Assembly: GCF_001039355.2 (NCBI RefSeq) | Contig: NW_019776183.1 | Location: 10,100 to 74,099 of the forward strand | Direction: 5' to 3' | Source: Lingula anatina | Lineage: Eukaryota > Brachiopoda > Lingulata > Lingulida > Lingulidae | Length of the DNA: 64,000 bases | In this document: piece by piece, positions 23,365 to 50,786 of the stretch | Numbering within the stretch: position 1 is the stretch's first letter | Layout of the letters: each line of letters starts with the position of its first letter | Program-made: the position numbers and the translations under genes | The notes under the pieces: generated by a model | What the model saw: only the letters and a program-made list of their open reading frames with translations | Told to the model about the DNA's origin: nothing | The model's database searches: none

Positions 23365-25510
23365 AAATCGTGCCCCCCCCCCCCCCCACCTAATTTAGAA
23401 AGGATATTCATGTGTCCTCGTGATCAAGGGCAAAGTGCTGAAATGTTACCCTCTACCAGGGCCACAGATTGATTTTTCACAGATATTCACAGATATGTCT
23501 CTGGTTAAATAGATGGCTAATCTCTGCACTGTGATTGCCTCAGCAAATATGTCCACATTAATAACTGCGGCACTGGTAGTGGGTATTGAAATGTCATGGT
23601 ATATGTTTGTTAATCCTGCAGTTGTACAGACATCTAACGCGCACTGCATACCCTTTGGCAAGACAACCTTGATAACCTGAGGCGACTCTGTGGACACAAT
23701 GGGTAACAAAATGTATTGCTACGCATGCAGAATTTGGACGGACTCAAAACGGCTACTGCACGTGGCATTATTTTAACTCACCCAGTAATACAGTTTCTCT
23801 ACACTCCTCTCCCTCAGATGTCAACGTACTAAACTGTTTCCTTTTAAAACTTCCTCTAGCCATGTTAATTACCATTCTCAAGTACTGCAGCCCAGCAAAT
23901 CGCAAATTATCATATATAATAACAATCTATCCACACCTACATATATATTAAATCTACATATTTATCATGTAAAGGATAATGCCCCCCTTCCCCAGTAATT
24001 GCCCCCGATGCTATCACTTCATTTTGCTGTGAATTAATATTCACTATATCTCATTTTTTAGTATTTTCTAAATATTTTAATAGTAAAAAGTATTCAAAGT
24101 TAATGAATATATATTTAAGACAGTATAATAGTTAAGAAATACATCACCTATCAGTCCAAGATAGTGGCATCTGAATTATTCTCACTTCATACAATTTATA
24201 CTACTCAAAAAAAAGTTGGGGAACACGTAAAAGAGCGGATATTTTAAAAAGAGCGTTTATTTGATCAATAAATATGACCGTGAAAATAATTATCGTCGCT
24301 GTATTGAATCGTGCATTGTGATTACTCGTTGCGCTTAGTGGTCTATATATTTTACGTGGTTAAATGTTTAATATTTTAATGTTTAAGTGGTTTACATTAA
24401 ACATATATACATATTCATATTTCACAGCGAAGTTAATTTAGGGGAGCAGTGGAAGGCGGGATGGGAGGCGGGTGCATGTAATTGCAAATGAAATAAGTAT
24501 TAAAATTCGCCATAGATTCCACTACAGATGTTATGAGCAATGTGCGGAATGAACCGCTTTAAGGGAATGATAACATACGAAGGTAGCCAGGGCCACTAAT
24601 CTATGTCGTAATTTATTTTCAACGGTTTTAGCTAGGGTGTACTGTATCTCGATTTAAAAAACAACATGCTGAAATGTTCGTAATCATGATCGTCATAGAT
24701 ATTTTTGCTATAGTGGAGGCTAACGGACATTCTATGCCTCGAAAGTGAAGATTTATTTATGTAGCAAAGCCAGCTACGAGATAATTGATAGTCATCCTCC
24801 ACTACTTTCGAACAGACCCTGTGAATACAAAGGTGAATGGGTGTAGGCCCTTGATCCTGAGGTCCTGTTCACTTATCTTATCTTCTCTAGCCCGGGGGAT
24901 CTATTTCAGAATAGCCAGACCATTGTACAGAAACTGCCCGGCTGGGTGTGAAGCGGGCCTTATCAAACAAGTTGAAGAAGTACCCCCCTCCACACACACA
25001 CACATACACACACACGCACACACACGTGCACAACCCTCTACATGTATCATCCGAAATGAGAAGGCCGCAAAAAGGAGGGAAAATATATAAAGGTATATGC
25101 ATGCATTGCAACGAACTCCTTACACTAGCCCTGGCAACAACTAAAACCCCAAAACCTAATGCCAGATTTTGCAAAAGAAATCCAAGGTACATGTTGGTTC
25201 ACTTTCGTACGATATGAATTCAATGTAGATCTTTTCCACTTAAGAAAGAGAAAATTGGTATGAAACATCCATCGTGTCTTTGTGTACTACAAAACAGGTG
25301 CTATACTATGTACAAGAAGACTACCATTAATTGATAACTAGACTAACATTTTAGGTCTTAGTTTTTGACCAATTTCGGCTAAATCTATTTCGTGGCAAAT
25401 GTCTACAGGTAAAGCCATGGGTGGCTTCGGTCCGATATCAACTAAAAGCATGGCTTGACTGGGAGGAAGACCTCTTTTTAACTAAGAACTTAAGGAATAA
25501 ACCGTAAATT
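23365..25510. other. Gene-poor stretch with one unassigned frame
   Basis: A minus-strand frame of about 95 codons ends near 23,440 (running from about 23,724). It has a plausible amino-acid composition (for example QVIKVVLPKG and INVDIFAEA) but no recognisable domain, start or splice context, so it is not called as a gene. The rest is AT-rich, with one sequence near 24,201 (actcaaaaaaaagttgggg) that resembles a Tc1/mariner end without a visible partner. Confidence 0.35.
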
Positions 25511-25705
25511 CTGGCTCGTACCCACCAATTTCAAAAGGAGCGTTATTATTATTATTATTTTTAGAAAAGTGGACCTTTTACAATGATACCTTTGTACACC
25601 TAGATCAAATTTTACCCAGAATGGACCTTTTCCTGACAAGAAAAGGGGGGGGGGGTCTTTCGAACCTCCGACAATCCTCCGCGACCCCTCTGGCTACGGG
25701 CCTTG
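25511..25705 (+). mobile_element. MITE with CAGGCCCGTAGCCAG-type ends, copy 4
   Basis: Diverged copy with an ATT microsatellite near the left end and a poly-G tract inside. The right end ctggctacgggcc and the core aatggaccttttcctgac are conserved. Confidence 0.65.
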
Positions 25706-27668
25706 TGATGTAGGTGACGCTCAAACAATGCTTACCTCGAAACCAAGTCGCTACAGCAGTGGCGTACTCATGCTGTCCTTGTTGTCCCCAAGTAGGGGAC
25801 GGGCCCCTGAGCGTGATTTTAAGATTTCCGACTTAAAGACTGCCCTTAGCTTTATCGTACACATCGACAAGTAGTATATATTATTTAAAATGAAGACCCC
25901 GCTATTCTAAAATGCATCGGGACATTAAATATTTACCTAAAATGCATATGGCGGCTATTGATCAATTTTCTAATACCTTGACCCATTTTCTATGGGGGTT
26001 TTTTTTTCGACTCGGTAACTTATTACCTTGTCTTCTTATTTCCATTATCCTATCAAAATATTATATTAGAATAACGGTCATCATTCAAAAGATGACGTGC
26101 AACGTGCAGTACAATACACAATTCCATTATTTTTTTTAATTCAGATTAAAAAAATATTAAAGGTATAGAAATGGCACTGTGCAATTCAAGCCTACATTAC
26201 CTTCGCCACTGGCGCCGTACTGTGAAATGGCATACGATGTTCCGTGCGATTATTCACATCGTAAACGGTAAGTCCCTGTATGTTTATATTATCTGCCGGT
26301 GCCTTCAGGTCACATTAGGACACACAGGTTGATCGGCTGAAAAGCGAGCGCACGGCGCCCTTTCAGATTCAGTGAAGCAACAATCGTACGCCTTAGGCGC
26401 GGCTTTCTGAAGGATCGATACCTTGTCGCTGCAGCCCTCTACCGTTTTATTAGGCTGAAGTTAGTGTCTAGTATTTAGTTTCAACTATCGTTTTTCAAAG
26501 CACGATTCTGACACTCAGAATCTAGTGTTGTTTAAAAAAAATGCTTCTGGCAAAGAAAGTCTGCCGTGGTGACGTTTATGGCCATGTAAACATCCTTTGC
26601 TCGATTTTAATTTTGATCGCGTTCAAAATTATTTCTCAAATGTATGCAATAAGTTGAGAATATCACAAGCTCCCTTTGATGCTTGAATTCAGTATTCTTC
26701 TGTTTAAAAGTTTAGGATTCATATATTTTCTGCACTGACATTAAGTTCAGTGTGGGTATATATTATAGAACTCTGGGGCCTGATTTTTCGAAACAGAAAT
26801 TCCGCTGGACTTCAGTTTTTAAGAAAGTGGTAGGAGCCCGTGCTGCTCAACACCGTATTCAAACGACAGAGCCTACGGAATATAGAAACACTCTTATTTT
26901 TAAACATATTGTATATTCGCCACTTTTCGAACGTACAGTTGAAAAGGATCCAAAGACCAAAAAACTTTCGGAATACCGCAAACGTAGTAGAAGTCTACGA
27001 CAGGGAGACGCAAAGTTTCGCGGATCCTAGGTCAGAACAATTCCAGTAGTTCTGTTCAATTTATATGAAAAAAAACTTTATTTTATATTGTCTTGTTTCG
27101 TAATTAACTTCCCTTACAAGTATACCATCAGAGATTTTTCAGCAATCTAAAAAAGGGGGAAAAAAGAAACAATGAAGTAGAATAAAATTAAATAAAACAA
27201 AAAGGAACAAAGTAAAATGAAACTGAACAGAGAGAAAAAATAATGATAATAAGAAGGATAATGGAGAACATTGCAGCGTGCAGTATCCATGTTCAAATCC
27301 GATTTTCCTTGAAAAATGTATCTTTAATATTCATGAAATATTCTTCGACCCGCCACTGCTGTTGGATTTTATGTTTTATTCTTAAAAAAAAAAAAAAAAA
27401 ACATTTTAGTTGTCTCCCGTTACGTTTAATCGTGTCTTTGCGTTCACTTAAGACGGAAATGACATCAGATATTTTCGTTTGAGAGGTAAAAAAAATTTTA
27501 GAGGATTCAAATTGTAAAAGGTGTGTAGCTTAACACTATATGCAGAAAAAGAAAACGTGACTTTGAGACGGTTTTAAACCTTAAACCTAGACCTTCAATT
27601 TAAGGCCAGTAACACTAGCAGATTCGAAAAAAATATTTATGTACAAGTAGCCTAAGTTTGGTGACTAA
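25706..27668. other. Non-coding stretch, no gene seen
   Basis: Short frames near 26.75-27.05 kb overlap in two registers and show no domain. Poly-A/T tracts are common. No RNA gene was recognised. Confidence 0.4.
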
Positions 27669-28214
27669 GAGCGCATTCTCAACGAATTAAGCCAGGCTTT
27701 ACAAAGCCGGTGACCTAAAAATGGCGGACGTACATGAAAGAAAAACCGCCTAATCTTTTAATAGTCTCTCCGCCTCTCACACGCCTCCCCACACGTCGTC
27801 CCTGCGGGGTACAGTAATTAAATCTCGGCTCCGAACATTATTATTTCCGTGAATATCTCTGGTGATATTATCTCCGTAGACAGTCGATTCATTGCTGCTC
27901 TACGGGCCAAATTATTCCTTTTTCGTCTCTGTTTTCAAAGATAATAGAACAGAAGAGCTTTTTTCCTTCGATCGCCTTCAGCCGCCATGCTTTCTTCACC
28001 ACGAGTTTAACTGATGAGCATGCGCACTTAATATTTCTCAGGTAGCTTCCGCATGGCGAACGGAGACGCGATTTAATTACTGTACCCCGCAGGGACGACG
28101 TGTGGGGAGGCGGAGAGCCTATTAAAAGATTAGGCGGTTTTTCTTTCATGTACGTCCGCCATTTTTAAGTCACCGGCTTTGTAAAGCCTGGCTTAATTCG
28201 TTGAGAATGCGCTC
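27669..28214. mobile_element. 546-bp foldback MITE, TAA target duplication (PIF/Harbinger-like)
   Basis: Begins gagcgcattctcaacg and ends with its complement (cgttgagaatgcgctc). The terminal inverted repeats extend for well over 100 bp on each side. It is flanked by TAA at 27666-27668 and 28215-28217; 3-bp TAA/TTA targets are typical of PIF/Harbinger elements. A second copy with the same right end and TAA lies at 51.7-52.2 kb. An 86-codon frame on the minus strand spans the arm in both copies but reads inverted-repeat sequence and is not called a gene. Confidence 0.8.
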
Positions 28215-28520
28215 TAATCCACACTGCACTAGGACCACGTCTTGGACAGTTTGGCAGACGGGGTTTCAATAGTGTTCTAACACAATCACATTCCACAATC
28301 ATCAATTGGAACAGTCTTCTCCAGATTGGAAAAAAATCACGAAATCATGTGACACGCAACGAAATACCGGCATCCGCGTCATGGGTCACGTGGTTTTACG
28401 GTTGAAGACTCCACCCTCAGCGAACGGTAGAACAAGAAGTTGGACTTTCCAACTTCTTGGGTAGAACTACAAAAGGCCACCGGCTTTTTCAAAAAAGCGA
28501 ACTGCATGAAGGAGTAACAA

Positions 28521-28755
28521 ATAACACCCCATTTCCATAGATTTTTAGATCGATCTATCCCTGTGGGGAGTCTCACTAGATTACTGTCAGCTTGGCCGGC
28601 TTAAGCGTCTGTCCCGCCTAATAAAAGCTGTAAGGGGGTAATTAACTATGGTGCCCGCTCGGCTAACTGCAATTTAGCGTGAACCCCCAGGGAGTTAGGT
28701 CGATCTAAATCTTAACCTTTAGATCGATCTAAATCTCTGGGAAAGCACCCTAAGA
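28521..28755. mobile_element. MITE with AGATCGATCTA-containing ends, copy 1
   Basis: Shares its interior (ggggagtctcactagatta, gtgaacccccagggagtta) with 38.7-38.9 kb. Both have inverted ends built around tttagatcgatcta. No coding content. Confidence 0.65.
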
Positions 28756-29062
28756 GTTAAAGAGCAGTACTTCAAATGCATTGGTTCACAGGCAGCTGAC
28801 ATACTGTTTGACCCCTCTTAATCTCGGCAGTTTTCATTGTTGGAAATAATATCTATAAATTCAACAAATAGCTACTATACATAAACATTCAGCAGGGACA
28901 GGTGTACTGTACAAGATATTTTCAGGACTCTCTCAAACACTGTTACACAGGTGAGAATCATGAATAACGCTTTAAATGAAAGTGGAACACCAGAAACTGT
29001 GAGTATGGTGAAACCGAAGTCATTTAACAAACCAACTCAGTCTAAACACCACGAGTTCAGAC
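28756..29062. other. Non-coding, flank of the retroelement fragment
   Basis: No feature was recognised, except that the plus-strand frame from about 28,951 may be the decayed upstream (gag) part of the following retroelement. Confidence 0.3.
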
Positions 29063-29810
29063 ATGAAAAACGAAGTAGAAACCCCCCGACTGAGAAAACA
29101 TGGAACGTTGGATCACTGTGCAAAAGTCTGCAAAACTGAAACTATTGTTCATGTAAATGACAGTTATGAACATGATAATCCAGGGGTGCATATACATTTG
29201 GTGTGGGAACCAATGCAATATACACAGCCATGCCAAATATGGTGGAAATAGAGATAGGCGGCGTTGATCTCAGTGTATTACCAGATTCAGGTGCATATTT
29301 TAATATCATTGATGAAAATACATGGGGAATGCTGAAATCCAAAAAAAAAAAAAAATAAATAAATAAATAATAATTATTATTATTATTATTATAATAAAAA
29401 TGAAAATAAGAAAAATAAATGTGGCTCAGGCTCTTGTGGAGGACCACAAAACAAACAGTATTATTCATACACGTCTGAGAAATCTTTAAAAGTGAAGGGA
29501 ACATTTGAATGTGACATATAGGCAGGTAAAGGAAGAGACCATGTGGAATTTGTAGTAGTGAAAGGACATGGGGTTTGATATGAGTTGATTAGATTTGAGA
29601 ATTTTCAGTGTGGTTAAAAGAATTATAGTTGGAGGTCATATGTTATTCTGCAAATGTTTGAAAAGACAATTTAAAGAGTGAACTGTCAATTAGCATATAT
29701 TTGAAAGGACCGTTTCTCTCCAAGAAAGGAAGGGATGTTGTGTTTTGACTTGACATTTGAATAAACTGTTGTTAACTTAGTAGAGTTACTTGTTCCATTG
29801 TTAATTCCTT
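29063..29810 (+). mobile_element. Decayed Ty3/gypsy-type LTR retrotransposon fragment
   Basis: A frame near 29,100-29,140 has a broken zinc-knuckle-like end (HCAKVCKTE). In another register, positions 29,240-29,330 read like a retroelement aspartic protease, with the active-site motif DSGA at 29,284-29,295 in a hydrophobic context. An A-rich simple repeat then interrupts it (29,341-29,400), and later short frames (KVKGTFECDI, FVVVKG) resemble the continuation with stops between. A purine tract (aagaaaggaaggga) just before tgttgtg at about 29,736 could be a polypurine tract and the edge of an LTR with an internal aataaa. No reverse transcriptase or integrase is seen. It is a dead fragment. Confidence 0.6.
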
Positions 29811-31041
29811 TAATTATTATTAGCTTGTCAAGGAGCCGGATGTATCATTTCTTAGTGTTATGAATATGAAAAAAGCACAAGCGTTGCAAACTGGTTCAAT
29901 TCATTGAGTGATTTGAATTGTGATGTAATTTAATTCAAAAGCATCAACAATATACTGGGGTTTGTCTTTGTGCACATGTAATTCTCTTTTTATTGTACAT
30001 CTATATCTATGCTAGGGTATACATAATTCTTTTTCAGAGTTTATATGTATGTAGCCAGCATGCAAGTTGAATACATTGAAACAGTTACTGCATGGTTATT
30101 TATAATTTTATTATAACTCACCATCATCTAAAAANGTAGTCTCTCAAGTTTAGATATAAATCATTCAAGCATCTGCCATAGTTAAATTTTTTGGTACAGC
30201 CAGCCTGCTCTTAAATAATAACATTTACATTCATTTAAAGGTAATAGGCAGAGAAACATGCTGGGGGGGGGGGGGGGGGGGCTAAAATAGAAGGAAGGTC
30301 ATTGGTGCCCTCTATGATACCCACCTACAGTACACATGAAGTAAATAAAAAATAAACTTTTCATGGACTGGGAGAACCCCCCACCCCCACCCTCATACGC
30401 AATCCTCCCCACCCCATCCCACCCCCAGTTCTACAGGCCTGTATTTGTCATTATCATTATTAATTCTCATTATTTATATCAAGTATAAATGAATAGTCCC
30501 ATTTCTTAGTAAAATTCTCAGAAAAGTTTAGTTCTGAGTATTAAGCCTGATAATATGACATCAGTAAAGTTATAATCAAACCGTCTGGATTATATATTGT
30601 ATTTACCCGACTGAGTTCTATGATCTTCTCACACAGTAAAGACCATGCTGTTATCACTTCATACCATTGTCTTATGAGACAGAAAGGTGCTGTACAATAC
30701 AGACACACATTATTATAATAAGTTTTTAAAAAGTGTTCAATATCATGTCAAATAACCTAGCATCATTATCAGGAATTCTTCACACCTTTTGTCCTATTCC
30801 AATCCCGTCCTGGTCCATTCCCAGAAGGACAATGTTATTGGTAGTGCCACAGGGAGATAGCAAATAAATACTGTTCTTAGTTCATAAATTAATAGACAAG
30901 CTGCAGACAGGATTTATAGTTCAAAGCCATTTTTATCCCAGAAGGCCAAAATTAATGCTCTGTGGGTTAGGTCAGGGGTGTCTGAGGCCCCCAAAAATAT
31001 CATTATGATTTCAGAAATTAAAATGTACAACCAGCAGACGG
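29811..31041. other. Non-coding region downstream of PASK
   Basis: AT-rich, with a poly-G tract at 30,263-30,280 and one ambiguous base at 30,134. The first few hundred bases below 31,042 are probably PASK 3' UTR. No gene seen. Confidence 0.4.
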
Positions 31042-47111
<16,070 letters not shown>

Positions 47112-48126
47112 TTTGTTTGTAACGACCATATGCGCACGCACCTGCAGGTCACGACCTTCAACTTTGATATTTTGATATCCAAGAGGAGCTAATCCAATAT
47201 CATTTGCAGCCTTTTGAAATTTTTTTTGTTTATTTATTGGATCAAGAGTTTATTCGTTCTTGTTATGATGCAACACGATGGAAAATGTTCAACTGTAAGT
47301 GATGTGCTTTTGTACCAACTTTTTTTATCTATTTATTTGCTTTGTTTTTCAAATTAATTTTCATCTTCATATATAATAAATGTTCAACATATATATATAT
47401 ATATATATTTTTTTTTTCAGTTACATGTAAATGCCATGAGACCAGAATTGCATTATTATTATTATTTTATTTATTTTTATTATTTATTTATTTATTTATT
47501 TATTATTATTTTCATTTATTTATTTATTTATTTATTTTATTATTATTATTTTTTTTTTGCTTCTTTAAAAGTTTAATTCTTCTAACTTTGTCTCCAAATA
47601 TCCAAAAACAAAAAACTTTTAGAAACAACACCAGTTGTATACTGTTAATAATCTGTTATTCACTTTTATTGTTCCCGTTTTCAATTCCTAAACAATTATA
47701 TCAAACATCTGTATTGAACCATCTCAAAAAATCAGGAGGAAGTGAGGCAGCAATGGATGTTTTTTTTTTTTAATCAAAAAATTACATCCTGTACAAAGCA
47801 TTATTGCTTTTCCCAGTGATATCTTTCTAACATTTGAAATGAAAAGTTCGCAATGCAGTGCAATTATTCCTTCCACTGTTAAATAGCAAAAGTAAGCAAT
47901 CAACTACAACAGTCACCTTCTTTATTGTGGGGTCTCTACTTGTGAAGATACAAGTAGGTAACAAAGTAACTCTCACATTGTTGTCTTTTTTCTTAAGTGA
48001 AGGTCACAATCATGTTTTCCCATTATTGCTTTGATCTCCCAATGAAGGTCACTTTCCAATAACTGTTTGAAAAGCTCCTGTGACCAGCACATGAGCTCTT
48101 TAAAGTTTCAGTTTTTTTTTCCTCCA
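47112..48126. promoter_or_regulatory. PASK upstream region between CENP-O and PASK
   Basis: About 1 kb separates the CENP-O stop from the PASK start in head-to-tail order. It must hold the CENP-O 3' end (an AATAAA on the minus strand near 47,920) and the PASK promoter and 5' UTR. Sequence near the start codon (aaATGGCGG) fits the YY1-type downstream element seen at many animal TATA-less genes. The middle is TTATT-rich (47,457-47,560). No TATA box was identified. Confidence 0.35.
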
Positions 48127-49587
48127 TCAAACTTTAGTGACCAACTCTTCCAAAGCACTGCATAATGACTTTGACAGAAATATCTGTTTGACTCTGAAGA
48201 TGTCTTCTCTGGATAGCACACCCTCTTCACCTGAAAACAGAGGAAGATGTCTTTTACAATCAATACTGTTCTCTAAAGCTAGGGAGTAGACCCCCTGAAA
48301 TGAATATATATGAACAAATTGATGACTAACTACGAATGTAGAAAAACACAAAAATTATCTAATTGATCAATAAATATATTAATCAATTAATTAGAACCCC
48401 AACTTTCCTCACCAAAGAATTACTAAGTATATTTGTTAACATATTGATGACTAACTATAAAGATAGATAATCACAAATAATTTATTTATAAGTTAAGTAT
48501 GTAAATAACTAGTTAATTAATTAATTGATTAATGCACTAGTGCCCCACCTCTCCACTCCACCTCTACCTCAGTGGGCAGAGGCTGGAGAAGATCGCTATA
48601 GAACAGCTGCGTGTGGAGTTTTCCTGGGACCATGGTGGGCTTCAGGCTGAACTCGATCACGTCACAGGACGGGCTGGCAGCGATAGGCTTGGACATGTAC
48701 AGCCCAAACTCCTTCTGGAATTGTCGAGTGAGCATTTAGCAGCTTAGTCATCACCGAATAAGTTTAGTATATACACTCGACCAAAAAGTTAAAAACTATA
48801 TACTGGTTATGGAAATTGTCTGTGTACATAAAGAAGTAAAGAATGGTGGGTGCATTATCTGTCAATATTTGGTTAAAATATTTATTTTAGCTATTATGGT
48901 CTTTTCATAATTATTCAAAATTATAATGATGCTTGCAAACTTTTTTGGTCGAGTGGAGGTGTGTGGGTGTGCGTGCATGCATGTGTGCCTTCAGTATGGG
49001 TACATTTTAAGTTAAAAAGTTATGTTAATTTGACTGTTGTTCAAAAAGTTGTAAAAGTTCTCAAACAAGAGTGAGCAAAATATTAGTGAAGAGCCAATAA
49101 CAGTCAGTTGAATTTTTTCTCTTTTACTTAGAACTTCCAGCTTTATCAAAGGATTTGTGACTTCAATAGATTTAAAAAAAGCCAAGTAATTGAAGAAAAA
49201 AAAAACTATAAAATTTACGCAACCACAGTACTTGTACTAGGAAAAACCCCTCAACACTTTCCATTCTCACCTCAGCATTGACAGCTTCCTGTCTCTTCTC
49301 CACAAACACATTCAGATACCTGGACACCATCTCTGCAAACACAGTGATATCTGTATTCAGGTGTCTGGTGATCAGAGAGTTGATGGGAAGAAAGTATGGC
49401 AAGGAGTGGTGCTGGACCGTCAGCTTGTCTCTGGAGCGGGTCACCTCGGCATAGAAAGCCTCGAAGAATTCCCCTCCATATGAGGTATCCCAGCAGATAC
49501 GTATCGCCTCTGGTTTGATATGGTCGATAGAAATACCTGAAATTGTGAATAAAAGAAACACTAGTTAATTGCCTGGTGAATCATTGA

Positions 49588-49619
<32 letters not shown>

Positions 49620-50305
49620 AAAGAGAGAGAGAGCAAACACACAAAGAACAAATGAATGAATGAATGAAAGAGTCCTCATGATCTCTCATGTCCAAGACGC
49701 AATGTCTGGTACATTATGGGTCACCGAAGTGCCAAGAATGGTAAAACTGGTTCTCTCTAAATAAATTTAACAAATAAATTATAATATTTAGATTAAGTTG
49801 GGTTATTTATAAGTGTCATGCCTGTTAGCCTGTGGAGTACGACCATCTCTTCCAACTTTTTCTGTTGAGCAGCATAAGCAGCATCCAGTAGCTCTGACTT
49901 CTCCTCTCTGTCCAGACTGTCAATGTTGTTTATGTCTACTTGTTGTAGAGGAGACTAAAATGTATATATATATATATATATGGAGTAATTTACAAAGTTG
50001 TCAGATGACAGTGTAATACTGTGTTACCATGCCTTTTTCATTTCATGTATTCACCTTATTTTTCACTATTATACACACGAATGCTAATACATGTACCGTT
50101 ATCATTTTCAGATTAAAACAGCTAGAGGACTAAAGTATAAACACCTCTTTACTGAGTTGTTGCTGCAACCACTTCTTCTTTTGCTGCAACTTGGTCACTT
50201 TCAGTTTCAGTTGTCTCAGTTCATCATCTTGTTTTTTCTCCTCCTCCTTCAAGCTGGATTCTTTCTTGGACTTTGTCTCCAGATCCTGGAGCATTTCTAA
50301 CGTGT
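48127..50305 (-). CDS. CENPO: Centromere protein O, 5' end incomplete
   Basis: CENP-O is a subunit of the inner-kinetochore CCAN (the CENP-O/P/Q/U/R group; Mcm21 in yeast). Exons 50305-50145, 49954-49822, 49536-49271, 48714-48549 and 48230-48127 join in phase to 275 residues (human 300). The first is a Lys/Glu/Gln-rich coiled coil (LKLKVTKLQQKKKWLQQQL). Next comes the LTGISIDHIKPE segment, then IRICWDTSYGGEFFEAFY, HHSLPYFLPINSL and RYLNVF, which match the tandem RWD-like domain of CENP-O. The last exons match its C-terminus (LFYSDLLQPLPTEVEV; ending SALEELVTKV). The intron after 49,822 has a GC donor (ACAG|GCATGA). The first recognised exon begins with two bases of a split codon, so at least one upstream exon is missing from this model. 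Confidence 0.88.
48774..48955. mobile_element. 182-bp MITE with CACTCGACCAAAAAGTT ends
   Basis: Inverted ends cactcgaccaaaaagtt and complement (acttttttggtcgagtg) surround an AT-rich interior, in the CENP-O intron between 49,271 and 48,714. A TA precedes the left end but the right flank is not TA, so a Tc1/mariner assignment is only suggested. Confidence 0.6.
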
Positions 50306-50565
50306 CTGGTGAAAGAGAAATATCAATCAAATTAGTTTTATTAGTTCTTATCAATAAGTTATTCTGAGAAATAAATTATCATTATAATAATTACTACCAG
50401 TAGTAAGTATGGGCAGGCCAGAAAATTTTAATTGGCAAACCGCAAAACAAGACAATCAAAAAGTGACATTTTTGGGCGCTTTTGCAGTATCATCACACAC
50501 ATACACACACACGCACACACACACACACACACACACATAACCCACATGTGAAACATGAATATGTT

Positions 50566-50609
<44 letters not shown>

Positions 50610-50786
50610 TGTATATCAACCACACCGCTGTCCCCCACCATTTATTATCATTAATATAATTCCTGGAACAAACATAAATGTACAAGCATGTGCCCACACA
50701 GGGAATTACAATGAAAGGATATTTCTAGAGACTAAGAAAGGGATATCGTACGACTTGTTCAAAATGGGACATATATACAAGTGGAA
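50306..50786. other. Microsatellite-rich gap between two minus-strand genes
   Basis: Holds a (CA)n run at about 50,492-50,538 and a (TA)n run at about 50,569-50,608. The missing first CENP-O exon may lie here or further upstream, but no ATG-plus-donor candidate convinced. Confidence 0.5.

Noticed and set aside
23440-23724. 95-codon minus-strand frame next to the gap
   Set aside because: No start, splice or domain support; noted only in the region entry.
24201-24245. Tc1/mariner-like end (actcaaaaaaaagttgggg)
   Set aside because: No matching opposite end or TA duplication could be found.
26752-27049. Overlapping plus-strand frames of 70-90 codons
   Set aside because: Two registers of similar length, no domain and no splice context; most likely chance.
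27889-28149. 86-codon minus-strand frame, also present at 51.8-52.1 kb
   Set aside because: It reads through the inverted repeat of a MITE; its conservation reflects recent copying of the element, not coding.
47342-47773. 143-codon plus-strand frame upstream of PASK
   Set aside because: Made of TTATT and T-rich simple repeat (Phe/Ile/Leu/Tyr runs); no protein character.
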